From positions 1-48,049 of the forward strand of contig NZ_JAIOAB010000058.1 of assembly GCF_019890635.1 (NCBI RefSeq): a DNA stretch of 48,049 nucleotides, read 5' to 3'. How positions within the stretch are numbered: position 1 is the first letter of the stretch; every line of letters begins with the position of its first letter. Origin of the DNA: Streptomyces sennicomposti. GTDB lineage: Bacteria; Actinomycetota; Actinomycetes; Streptomycetales; Streptomycetaceae. The notes under the pieces were generated by a model. That model was not told where the DNA came from, searched no databases, and saw only the letters and a program-made list of their open reading frames with translations. Position numbers and translations under genes: made by a program. Shown piece by piece: positions 41,322-48,049 of this stretch.

Positions 41322-42562
41322 GCACGGATGTGAGCGCCAAGACCCCGGCCCCCGCGCCGCCGGGCGGCAGCGGAGGGGGCGGCGGCGACGGCCTGCTGGG
41401 GCTGGTGCTGGGCGGACTGCGCCGCAACATGCGCCAGTACGGCATGCTGATCGCGCTCGGTCTGATCGTCGTCCTCTTCGAGATATGGACCGGCGGCGAC
41501 CTGCTGCTGCCGCGCAACGTCTCCAACCTGGTCCTGCAGAACAGCTACATCCTGATCCTCGCGATCGGCATGATGCTGGTGATCATCGCCGGCCACATCG
41601 ACCTGTCGGTGGGCTCGCTCACCGCGTTCGTCGGCGCCTTCGCGGCCGTGCTCACCGTGCAGCACGGGCTGTCCTGGCCGATCGCGCTGGTGCTGTGCCT
41701 GCTGGTGGGCGCGGCGGCCGGGTCCGTGCAGGGCTTCCTGATCGCGTATCTCGGGATACCGTCGTTCATCGTCACCCTCGCCGGGATGCTGCTGTTCCGG
41801 GGCCTGACGGAGATCCTGCTCAAGGGGCAGACCCTCGGCCCGTTCCCGGACGGCCTGCAGAAGATGGGCAACGGCTTCCTGCCCGAGACCGGCCCGGACA
41901 CCAACTACCACAACCTCACCCTGCTCCTCGGCATCGTCCTGATCGCGGCCGTGGTGTGGCAGGAGGTGCGGGCCCGGCGCCGGCAGCGGGAGTTCACGCT
42001 CGACGTGGTGCCGGTGAAGCTGTTCGCGCTGAAGCTGGTCGCCCTGGTCGCCGCGATCCTCGTCCTCACCCTGCTGCTGGCCAGCTACAAGGGCGCGCCG
42101 ATCATCCTGATCATCCTGGCCGCGCTGGTGGTCGGCTACGGCTACGTCATGCGCAACGCCGTCTTCGGCCGGCACATCTACGCGATCGGCGGCAACCTGC
42201 CGGCCGCGAAGCTGTCGGGGGTGAAGGACAAGCGGGTCACCTTCCAGGTGTTCCTGAACATGGGCGTCCTCGCCGCCCTGGCCGGCCTGGTGGTCGCCGC
42301 CCGCCTCAACGCGGCCTCGCCGAAGGCCGGCGTGAACTTCGAACTGGAGGCGATCGCCTCCTCGTTCATCGGCGGCGCCTCCATGAGCGGCGGCGTCGGC
42401 ACCGTCCTCGGCGCGATCATCGGCGGTCTCGTCCTCGGCGTGCTCAACAACGGCATGAACCTCCTCAGCGTCGGCACCGACTGGCAGCAGGTCATCAAGG
42501 GCCTGGCCCTGCTGGTGGCGGTCGGCTTCGACGTGTGGAACAAGCGCAAGTCCGGTTCGTAG
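41318..42562 (+). CDS. mmsB: Monosaccharide ABC transporter permease (MmsB/GguB)
   Basis: A 414-residue BPD_transp_2-type permease with about ten to eleven helices. Family motifs are IIAGHIDLSVGSLTAFVG (about 82-99), YLGIPSFIVTLAGMLLFRGLTEI and the long hydrophilic loop with the ARRRQREFTLD segment and the coupling region RNAVFGRHIYAIGGNLPAAKLSGV that contacts the ATPase. A glycine-rich cytoplasmic lead (GGSGGGGGDG) precedes the first helix. It forms the membrane pore with the adjacent ATPase and is the last gene of the importer. Confidence 0.95.
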   Translation: MSTDVSAKTPAPAPPGGSGGGGGDGLLGLVLGGLRRNMRQYGMLIALGLIVVLFEIWTGGDLLLPRNVSNLVLQNSYILILAIGMMLVIIAGHIDLSVGSLTAFVGAFAAVLTVQHGLSWPIALVLCLLVGAAAGSVQGFLIAYLGIPSFIVTLAGMLLFRGLTEILLKGQTLGPFPDGLQKMGNGFLPETGPDTNYHNLTLLLGIVLIAAVVWQEVRARRRQREFTLDVVPVKLFALKLVALVAAILVLTLLLASYKGAPIILIILAALVVGYGYVMRNAVFGRHIYAIGGNLPAAKLSGVKDKRVTFQVFLNMGVLAALAGLVVAARLNAASPKAGVNFELEAIASSFIGGASMSGGVGTVLGAIIGGLVLGVLNNGMNLLSVGTDWQQVIKGLALLVAVGFDVWNKRKSGS

Positions 42563-42666
42563 GCCGGCTCGGGCGGCCCCGCCGAAGCGCGGAGCCCTTC
42601 CCCAGCGCACGCGTCCGACGCGTGAAGGGACCCGTCCCCAGGGGCCGTTGAACACCGCGGCCCTCC

Positions 42667-42722
42667 CCTCCGTATCTGTGGTCGGCCCGTGCTCCCCCGC
42701 ACGGGCCACCCACAGACGGAGG
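42667..42722 (+). promoter_or_regulatory. Hairpin that buries the ribosome-binding site of the aminotransferase gene
   Basis: The RNA can fold into three stacked stems: 42684-42692 with 42699-42707 (9 bp), 42676-42681 with 42710-42715 (6 bp) and 42667-42673 with 42716-42722 (7 bp). The outer stem pairs CCTCC with GGAGG, the ribosome-binding site five bases before the TTG start. It might also act as terminator for the importer unit, though no T tract other than TTCCTTT follows. Confidence 0.65.
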
Positions 42723-42727
42723 TTCCT

Positions 42728-44524
42728 TTGGCCGGCAACGTCACCTCGCTCTTCCGCGGCACGGCGGCGCACAGCCCGTCGATGGCGGCGCTGACGCGGG
42801 AGAGCGGCGACGGCGCGAGCGGCCCGGTGGACTTCTGCATCCCGTGCAACCCGTACTTCCCCACGCCCGCCATGTTCGACGAACTGGCGGCCGGGCTGCG
42901 CGAGATCATCACGTACTACCCGAGCGACGCCGGCGCCATCACCGGCGAACTGTGCGACCTGCTCCAACTGCCGCCGCAGTGCGTGGCGATGGGCAACGGC
43001 TCCACCGAACTGATCACCTGGCTCGACCACCTGCTGGTCCGCGAGTCCCTCGCCGTCCCCGTCCCCACCTTCGGCCGCTGGACCGACCAGCCCATGGAGA
43101 CCGGCAAACGGGTCGACATGTTCCCGCTCCAGGAGGCCGGCGGCTTCGCCCTCGACCTCACCCGCTACGCCGAGTTCATCCGCCGGCGCGGCACCAGGGC
43201 GGCGGTGATCTGCAACCCCAACAACCCCGACGGCGGCTTCCTGCCGAAGCGGGAGGTGGTGGAGTTCCTGGACGCCATGGCCGACCTGGACCTGATCGTG
43301 GTCGACGAGTCCTTCCTGGAGTTCGCCGACGCGGAGACCGACCCGAGCGTCGTCCAGGAGGCGATGCTGCGGCCCAACGTGGTCGTCCTGCGCAGCCTCG
43401 GCAAGAACTTCGGCCTGCACGGCATCCGCTTCGGCTACCTCGTCGCCAACCCGTCCCTGGCGGGGCGCGTCCGCGCGATGCTGCCCAAGTGGAACCTCAA
43501 CTCCTTCGCCGAGCACGTGGTGTTCATGCTGCGGGAGCACGGCGCGGAGTACCGGCAGAGCATCGAGCTGGTGCGCCGCGACCGCACGGCGATGGCCGCG
43601 CACCTCGCCGCGCTGCCCGGCCTCACGGTCTACCCCTCTCAGGGCAACTTCCTCTTCGTCCGCCTCCCCGTGGGCGCGGAGGGCACGGTGGTCCGCGACC
43701 GCCTGCTGACCGAGCACCGCATCCTGGTCCGCGAGTGCGGCAACAAGATCGGCTCCTCCAGCCGCTTCATGCGCCTCGTGGTCCGCCCGGAGGTGGACGT
43801 ACGGCGCCTGGTGCCCGCGCTGCAAGGTGTGCTGTACGAGGCGGGACCGGCCGCGACCGCCGACTCCCGCCCACCGACGGCCGCGACGGCCTACAGCTCG
43901 GGCACAGCAGCGGTGGACCGCCTGGTGAGCCAGACGAACGGAGCGGGGGTACGGCTGGCGCAGGGGGTGGGGTCGGGGTTGGGCGCGGGTTCGGGGGTGG
44001 GTGCGGGCTCGGGTTCGGAGGTGGGTGCGGGTTCGGGGTTGGGTGCGAGTAGGGGTGCGGGGGCGGGTGCCCCTCCGGCGGCTCCTCCGGTGGCGGCTCC
44101 TCCGGCGCCGACGCCGGGACCGATGCCGGTGGCGCCTGCGCCTGCGCCGGTGTCACCCGCGCAGGCACCGGCGGCACCGGGACCGATGGCGCCGGTGCCG
44201 GTGCCGGCCCCGATGGCGCCCGCGCCGACGCCTTACGTCCCGGCGCCCGCCGCCGCGACGGCACCGCCCTACCCGCCGGCGCCGGTACCGCCCCCACCTC
44301 CGGTACCGGCGCCCACCCCCTTCCCCGCCCCGGCCCTGCAACCGGTCCCGCAGACGGGCCTGCCGGGCATGCCCATGCCCGCCCCCTCCCCCTACGGCCG
44401 AGGCATGCCGGCCGCAGGCGGCCTGACAGCGGCCCAGGTAAGAGGCCGCACCCAGCCGGAACCCTCCATCCCCCCGCCGACGACCTGGCCGGCGGCGGGC
44501 GGGATGTACGGTCAGACCGGCTGA
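42728..44524 (+). CDS. PLP-dependent class I/II aminotransferase with a long low-complexity tail
   Basis: A 598-residue protein. Residues 30-370 are a HisC/CobD-like fold-type I enzyme: NPNNPDGG (163-170, Asn163), VVDESFLEF (Asp193), PLP lysine Lys226 in RSLGKNFGLHGIRFGY and the C-terminal arginine in SSRFMRLVVRPE. It resembles histidinol-phosphate aminotransferase and threonine-phosphate decarboxylase, but the true reaction is not evident. From about 385 onward the protein is Gly/Ser then Pro/Ala rich, with no domain I recognise. The TTG at 42728 is chosen for the GGAGG five bases upstream; that site is buried in a 22-bp hairpin. It follows the sugar importer but may be independent of it. 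Confidence 0.88.
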   Translation: MAGNVTSLFRGTAAHSPSMAALTRESGDGASGPVDFCIPCNPYFPTPAMFDELAAGLREIITYYPSDAGAITGELCDLLQLPPQCVAMGNGSTELITWLDHLLVRESLAVPVPTFGRWTDQPMETGKRVDMFPLQEAGGFALDLTRYAEFIRRRGTRAAVICNPNNPDGGFLPKREVVEFLDAMADLDLIVVDESFLEFADAETDPSVVQEAMLRPNVVVLRSLGKNFGLHGIRFGYLVANPSLAGRVRAMLPKWNLNSFAEHVVFMLREHGAEYRQSIELVRRDRTAMAAHLAALPGLTVYPSQGNFLFVRLPVGAEGTVVRDRLLTEHRILVRECGNKIGSSSRFMRLVVRPEVDVRRLVPALQGVLYEAGPAATADSRPPTAATAYSSGTAAVDRLVSQTNGAGVRLAQGVGSGLGAGSGVGAGSGSEVGAGSGLGASRGAGAGAPPAAPPVAAPPAPTPGPMPVAPAPAPVSPAQAPAAPGPMAPVPVPAPMAPAPTPYVPAPAAATAPPYPPAPVPPPPPVPAPTPFPAPALQPVPQTGLPGMPMPAPSPYGRGMPAAGGLTAAQVRGRTQPEPSIPPPTTWPAAGGMYGQTG

Positions 44525-44656
44525 ACTCCGCAATGCCCCCGCCTCGGGTTCAAGTTCGGTAAGAACTTTCCCGTTATCCTTTGCATAACAGTGAACTTGC
44601 ATTAAGGAAGCCCACAAACGGCCACCGTCATGTGACTCGCGCCACCCTTAAGTGGA

Positions 44657-44686
44657 TTGCAGGCTCTTGTACCCCGTCGGTAGATT
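44657..44686 (+). promoter_or_regulatory. Promoter of the small secreted protein gene
   Basis: TTGCAG (44657-44662) and TAGATT (44681-44686) are separated by 18 bp, giving a start near 44693 and a leader of about 39 bases with a GGGGAG ribosome site. The surrounding 200 bp are richer in A and T than the rest of the window. Confidence 0.6.
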
Positions 44687-44731
44687 TCCCCTTGTCGATC
44701 ACTGACCAGACGACACATTCGGGGAGAAAAA

Positions 44732-45298
44732 TTGAAAATCGCACGACGAGTGACGAGCATCGGCCTGGCCATGCTCGCCATGGTGTCGATATCCGCCTCC
44801 GCTTCGGCGGCCGAGCAGGGCGACAACACTTCTCGGCAGCCGCTGCGTACGGTTGAAGTCACCGTGAACGAGTACACCGAGACCAAGACGGTCGTTGACG
44901 GAAAAGTGACGGAGTCCAAGGACTCGGCCATACCGTCGGCCACCCACTTCTTCAGCCCTCAGGCACCCGACTATCGGGGCGACTCGGCCTACGGCCACTT
45001 CACCGGGCAGGTGCACTACTACGACCCCCACATGACGTTCGCATGGAGCCTCAAGCTCCACCCGTCTGTGGCCGCATCGGCGACTGGCGTCATGACGGAG
45101 CGCGCTACGGCGACTCGGAACGGCCGCACTTTCGGCTACGCTGACAGTCACCCCGCCCTGGCCGCGAACTACTTGGTGCACTCATCGTTCCGGGTGGACA
45201 CCAGTCACTACAAGCTCACGGTCGACGAGCACTTCCGCAGCGGTCGCAGCACGAAGTACATCACGACCGTCTTCGACTTCATCGTGACGCTTATTTGA
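44732..45298 (+). CDS. Small secreted protein of unknown function
   Basis: A 188-residue protein. It starts with a signal peptide (MKIARRVTSIGLAMLAMVSISASASA, cleavage likely after about residue 26). The mature part is hydrophilic with aromatic-rich stretches (ATHFFSPQAPDYRGDSAYGHFTG, VHYYDPHMTFAWSLKL, YKLTVDEHFRSG) and no cysteine, suggesting a beta-rich fold. The TTG at 44732 has GGGGAG six bases upstream. I do not recognise a family. Base composition is lower in GC than its neighbours, which suggests recent acquisition. A small hypothetical gene follows 70 bases downstream. Confidence 0.8.
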   Translation: MKIARRVTSIGLAMLAMVSISASASAAEQGDNTSRQPLRTVEVTVNEYTETKTVVDGKVTESKDSAIPSATHFFSPQAPDYRGDSAYGHFTGQVHYYDPHMTFAWSLKLHPSVAASATGVMTERATATRNGRTFGYADSHPALAANYLVHSSFRVDTSHYKLTVDEHFRSGRSTKYITTVFDFIVTLI

Positions 45299-45368
45299 CC
45301 TCATGCGAGTGCCCCCCTTCCCACCGGAACGGGGGGCGCCCACACCAGTCACCAAAAGGGATGTACGC

Positions 45369-45764
45369 ATGGCTAACCTGAAGGAGCTTTCCGAGCGCGT
45401 ATTTCGTGACCTGTCAGTGGGTATTTCTGCAGTGCCATCCATTACGTTCTCTGCGGCGGACAGGGAAGGCTACGTCGAGATTCTCCTTCAGGACGAATCA
45501 GGGATGGGCGTAGGTTTCCTCGTGGATCCCTCGGCGTCCGAGGCGGAAGTCCTCTACGAGATGGCCTATCGGATCCCTGATGCCTACGTCGAGTTCTATG
45601 CCGTCGGACTCCCTGTAGTGCCGGGTACTGAGCGGCCGGCCACTCCGGAGATCGTGTCTAGCACGGTCGTCTGGAAAGACCCGGCCGAGAAGGGCACCTG
45701 GTCATGCCCGGTGGGGCAGTACGGGCGCGCCTGGGAGCGCCGGCACGAGGAAGAGCGCCGCTGA
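45369..45764 (+). CDS. Small hypothetical soluble protein
   Basis: A 131-residue acidic protein starting MANLKELSERVFRDLSVGI, with an alternating strand pattern (GYVEILLQDESGMGVGFLV, AYVEFYAVGLPVV, SSTVVWKDP) and a charged end (WERRHEEERR). The ATG at 45369 is preceded by AAAGGGATG; an upstream in-frame ATG at 45303 directly follows the previous gene but lacks a suitable site. I do not recognise the family; the form is compatible with a small immunity-like or regulatory protein. It is in the same lower-GC patch as the secreted protein and converges on the ATP-binding gene. Confidence 0.75.
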   Translation: MANLKELSERVFRDLSVGISAVPSITFSAADREGYVEILLQDESGMGVGFLVDPSASEAEVLYEMAYRIPDAYVEFYAVGLPVVPGTERPATPEIVSSTVVWKDPAEKGTWSCPVGQYGRAWERRHEEERR

Positions 45765-45825
45765 AATCGACGGCTTCCCTCCGGCGCGCAGGCAGTCGCC
45801 GATGGAGACACCGCGGTCCGGCGAC

Positions 45826-46324
45826 TCACGGTGCCGTACCGTCCGCGGCCTCCAGAGGTGCGGGGCTGCGGTGGCCGGGTGGGAGGTCGATCTCCGCGCG
45901 GACGGTTTTGCCGGGGGGACGGCGACCGGTCCAGCACCTCCCAGCGGGAGGCCAGCGCGTCGACCAGCAGCAGTCCCCGCCCGTGCTCGGCGAGGTCCTG
46001 CGGCGACCGTACGTCGCGGGGCCCCGGCGGCAGCGGGCCGCTGCGGGCGTCGGTCACCTCGATACGGACGCTGCCCGTCACGAGCGACAGACGCAGCTCG
46101 AAGTCCCGTCCCGGCACGCGCCCGTGCGTCACCGCGTTCGCGGCCAGTTCGGCGACGACCAGGCCCACGGCGTCGGAAGCGTCGACCCCGTGCGGGATGC
46201 CCCAGGTCTCCAGTTGGCGCAGCGCCAGCCGCCGGGCGAGGCGGGCGCCTCGCGGAGTGGCGCTGAGCCGCTGAGCGAACACACGTACGGTGACGGGGCG
46301 TTGGGGAGTGGATGGTGCGGTCAT
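45826..46324 (-). CDS. ATP-binding anti-sigma-factor-like protein (HATPase), apparently frameshifted
   Basis: The expected product is about 165 residues with a GHKL/HATPase domain: VGLVVAELAANAVTHGRV (N box, about 52-69), VRIEVTDARSGPLPP (G1-like) and HGRGLLLVDALASRWEV (G2). Such proteins are relatives of serine kinases and anti-sigma factors, and in Streptomyces the AbaA-locus type flank HTH-DUF5753 and DUF397 genes, as here. In the given sequence the frame changes at the six G residues 45913-45918: reading on gives a long nonsense tail to 45596, while removing one base restores the family ending PGKTVRAEIDLPPG and a stop at 45826-45828. Either a sequencing error or a real inactivating indel. 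Confidence 0.8.
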
Positions 46325-46454
46325 GCGCCCAATGTGGCGGCGCGAAAGGCCACTTCACCAGCACCTGACCGCGTACGCTGCGGGAGCGTACGCGGTGACG
46401 GACTGGACAGTACCGGTGACCCACCGTGAGCATGGGGGCGGGAGGTGACCGACA

Positions 46455-47306
46455 GTGGTCGATGGTGCGACGGGTGCGGGCGCGGGGAGCGAGCCGCAGT
46501 CCTCCGACAGCTTGCGGACGTTCGGAGCGGTGGTGCAAGCCCTGCGGGAGCACGCGGGGTTGAGCCGCGCGGAGTTCGCCACGCTGGTCCGGTACTCGAA
46601 ACACACGGTGGCGTCGATCGAACTCGGCCGCCGCATGCCGGACCCGGTCTTCGTGGAGCGGGCGGAGCTGGCTACGGGGAACACGGGGGCGTTGCGGAAG
46701 GCGGCGGCCTATCTGGTGCGGGAGCCGGGCCTGGCGGCGTGGTTCCGCCAGTGGGCTCGGCTGGAGCAGACGGCGATCAGCCTGTACACGTACGAGTGCC
46801 GCGTCATGCCGGGCCTGTTGCAGACGGAGGCGTACATGCGGGCGGTGTCGCTGAGCGTGCCGCCGCTTCCGGGCGAGGAGGAGCTGAACGAGCGGATCAC
46901 CGCGCGGCTGAATCGGCAGGTACTGCTGTCGCCTCAGCGGCAACGGCCGTGCGCTTTCAACTTCATCATCGAGCAGGCCGTGCTGGAGCGCCGCACGGGC
47001 GGTGACGAGGTCACGCGAGAGCTGCTGGACCACCTCCTCGACGTGATCGACCGGCACTGGAACGTCGAAATCCAGATCATGCCGCTCAAGCAGCCGGTGC
47101 ACGCGGGTTTGGATGGGCCGATCCAAGTTCTGGAAACGCCCGACAACCGTTGGTACGCCTATTCCGAGGGACAGAAGAACGGCCGCCTCATCTCCGACGC
47201 GAAGGAGATCAGCGTCCTCCACCAGCGGTATGCAAAACTTCGCTCGCAGGCTCTCACCCCCGAGTACTCCAGGGGCCTGCTGGAGCGATTGCGAGGAGAG
47301 GTATGA
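46455..47306 (+). CDS. HTH regulator with DUF5753 domain (WhiJ/Scr1-like)
   Basis: A 283-residue DNA-binding protein. The Xre-type helix-turn-helix spans about residues 20-75 (FGAVVQALREHAGLSRAEFATLVRYSKHTVASIELGRRMPD). The DUF5753 domain covers about 95-275, with FRQWARLEQTAISLYTYECRVMPGLLQTEAYMRAV at its start and the pattern RQVLL, FIIEQAVLERRTGG and IQIMPLK. GGAGG lies ahead of the GTG start. The stop overlaps the DUF397 start by four bases (ATGA). Proteins of this type (WhiJ, Scr1) pair with DUF397 partners to control development or antibiotic production. Confidence 0.92.
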   Translation: MVDGATGAGAGSEPQSSDSLRTFGAVVQALREHAGLSRAEFATLVRYSKHTVASIELGRRMPDPVFVERAELATGNTGALRKAAAYLVREPGLAAWFRQWARLEQTAISLYTYECRVMPGLLQTEAYMRAVSLSVPPLPGEEELNERITARLNRQVLLSPQRQRPCAFNFIIEQAVLERRTGGDEVTRELLDHLLDVIDRHWNVEIQIMPLKQPVHAGLDGPIQVLETPDNRWYAYSEGQKNGRLISDAKEISVLHQRYAKLRSQALTPEYSRGLLERLRGEV

Positions 47307-47548
47307 GCGGCGCGTCGGACCTGGCCTGGTTCAAGAGCAGTTACAGCGGCTCGCAGGGCGACAACTGCATCGAAGTCGCCCTCACCTGGCGCAAGTCCAC
47401 CTACAGCAGCGGCAGTGAAGGCGACTGCGTCGAGGTCGCCACCTGCCCCACCACCATCCACATCCGTGACTCGAAGGACAGGCAGGGGCCGCAGTTCACG
47501 GTCACCCCGGCCGCGTGGACGGAGTTCGTCTCGTACGTCGGCGAGTGA
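47303..47548 (+). CDS. DUF397 protein with a doubled domain motif
   Basis: An 81-residue protein. DUF397 proteins usually have one W-x-KSSYSG-GDNCVEVA motif and about 60-70 residues; here the motif occurs twice in tandem, WFKSSYSGSQGDNCIEVA (about 9-26) and WRKSTYSSGSEGDCVEVA (about 29-46), followed by the usual RDSKDRQGPQFTVTPAAWTEFV. It is translationally coupled to the HTH-DUF5753 gene, its expected partner, in a toxin-antitoxin-like or WhiJ-like regulatory pair. The duplication is an internal gene event rather than a second gene. Confidence 0.92.
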   Translation: MSGASDLAWFKSSYSGSQGDNCIEVALTWRKSTYSSGSEGDCVEVATCPTTIHIRDSKDRQGPQFTVTPAAWTEFVSYVGE

Positions 47549-47562
47549 GCAAGTGGCCGTAG

Positions 47563-47697
47563 GGCCGCCCGCTTCCTGACGAGTGTCGTGCTTCCACGGG
47601 CCGCGTCAAGGGCGCTGCGCGTCGGCTACGCCGATGGCCCTCCGGGCCACCCTTGACCCGGCCCGCTCCAGCACGGGAAGGAAGCGAGCGGGCGGCC
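47563..47697. repeat. Large imperfect inverted repeat after the DUF397 gene
   Basis: Three nested pairings fold about 135 bases: 47563-47572 with 47688-47697 (10 bp), CGTGCT 47587-47592 with AGCACG 47670-47675, and 47597-47612 with 47650-47665 (15 of 16). Small hairpins (CGGC-TAC-GCCG) occupy the apex. It can terminate the regulatory operon and looks like a dispersed element. Confidence 0.65.
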
Positions 47698-47780
47698 GGG
47701 GGAGGAGCGGGGTGCCCAGGTGAGTTCCCCCGCGGGTCCCTCACGTCCGCACCCGGAGGAGGGGGCGCGCTCGCGCCCCG

Positions 47781-47952
47781 GCGGCACGCCGGGTCGGCTA
47801 AGCGACTGACGGATGGATGGGGTGCGGGCACAGGCCGCAGCAGCGGAGTGGCGGCACGCCGGGTCGGCATAGCGACATCCGGCCGGTGGCGGTTCGGGCG
47901 CAAGCCGCACCAGTGGGGCAGGGGCACGCCGGGTCGGCATAGCGGCTGCCGG
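47781..47952. repeat. 70-bp tandem repeats near the right edge
   Basis: The core GGCACGCCGGGTCGGC starts at 47783, 47853 and 47923, exactly 70 bp apart, with diverged sequence between cores including a shared GCCGCA-CAG element. An 8-bp stem hairpin (47762-47779) precedes the array. No gene is visible from 47549 to the window end. Confidence 0.7.
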
Positions 47953-47992
47953 GTGGGTGGGCGGTGACGGGTGGCGGGTGGTGGCGAGGGGC

Positions 47993-48049
<57 letters not shown>

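Noticed and set aside
47563..47697. tRNA or other structured RNA gene
   Set aside because: The fold is a single long imperfect hairpin without cloverleaf arms, and it follows an operon end, so an inverted repeat or terminator is more likely.
47783..47938. CRISPR-like repeat-spacer layout of 16-bp cores every 70 bp
   Set aside because: Only three cores, spacers share sequence with each other and are too long; simple diverged tandem repeat fits better.
47549..47967. Small open frames near the right edge (about 60-140 codons, both strands)
   Set aside because: They cover repeat DNA, have no ribosome site and encode Arg/Gly/Pro-rich products.

Overview
The window is about 48 kb of very high-GC DNA with GTG and TTG starts, short AGGAGG-like ribosome sites, long GC hairpins between genes and a gene order (Ter genes, DUF3052, aceE, fasR, fabD-fabH-acpP-fabF, SCO2400-like protein, ChvE-type sugar transporter) that matches the SCO23xx-SCO24xx part of the Streptomyces coelicolor chromosome. 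I therefore read it as a chromosomal segment of a Streptomyces species. This placement rests on recalled synteny and protein features; no search was run. A C-homopolymer near the left edge and a G-homopolymer at the right edge look like assembly artefacts or contig ends.

Region 1 (0.3-9.9 kb) is a Ter stress island: a HAD phosphatase, an 821-codon double-phosphoribosyltransferase fusion and a citrate-lyase-type aldolase on the minus strand, four TerD-superfamily proteins, a TerC-like (DUF475) membrane protein and an AhpE/Bcp-like peroxiredoxin. The first three genes correspond to the module proposed in the literature to make a nucleoside-like metabolite for Ter systems. Region 2 (10-14 kb) has a DUF3052 gene divergent from aceE (pyruvate dehydrogenase E1), then a small membrane protein gene into which a dispersed repeat seems to have been built. 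Region 3 (14.3-22.2 kb) holds monocistronic genes: a drug-efflux MFS with its divergent TetR regulator, an alpha/beta hydrolase, a DUF4429 protein, a MerR regulator with an unusual array of operator-like repeats, a GNAT acetyltransferase, a serine hydrolase, a small hypothetical protein and a pirin.

Region 4 (22.3-27.4 kb) is primary fatty acid synthesis: the activator FasR followed by fabD, fabH, acpP and fabF, closed by a strong terminator. Region 5 (27.5-33.6 kb) has DUF3145, a GDSL lipoprotein hydrolase, an aldose 1-epimerase, an EI24 membrane protein, the peroxide-resistance protein Ohr, an NADP-dependent oxidoreductase and its divergent MarR regulator. Region 6 (33.6-42.6 kb) starts with three 73-bp tandem repeats and a Zn-ribbon membrane protein, then carries what looks like a catabolic unit for a sugar or sugar acid: an enolase-superfamily dehydratase, a zinc dehydrogenase, a TIM-barrel-like protein of unknown role and a ChvE-GguA-GguB importer. 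Both of its promoters share an operator-like sequence, implying one unidentified regulator.

Region 7 (42.6-48 kb) is more accessory: a PLP aminotransferase with a long Pro/Ala/Gly tail whose ribosome site is buried in a hairpin, an orphan secreted protein and a small hypothetical in lower-GC DNA, and a WhiJ/AbaA-type trio (ATP-binding anti-sigma-like protein with an apparent frameshift, HTH-DUF5753 regulator, DUF397 protein), followed by structured repeats to the window end. A recurring theme is a -10-like TAnnnT box 6-7 nt before the start codon of at least eight single genes, suggesting leaderless transcripts.
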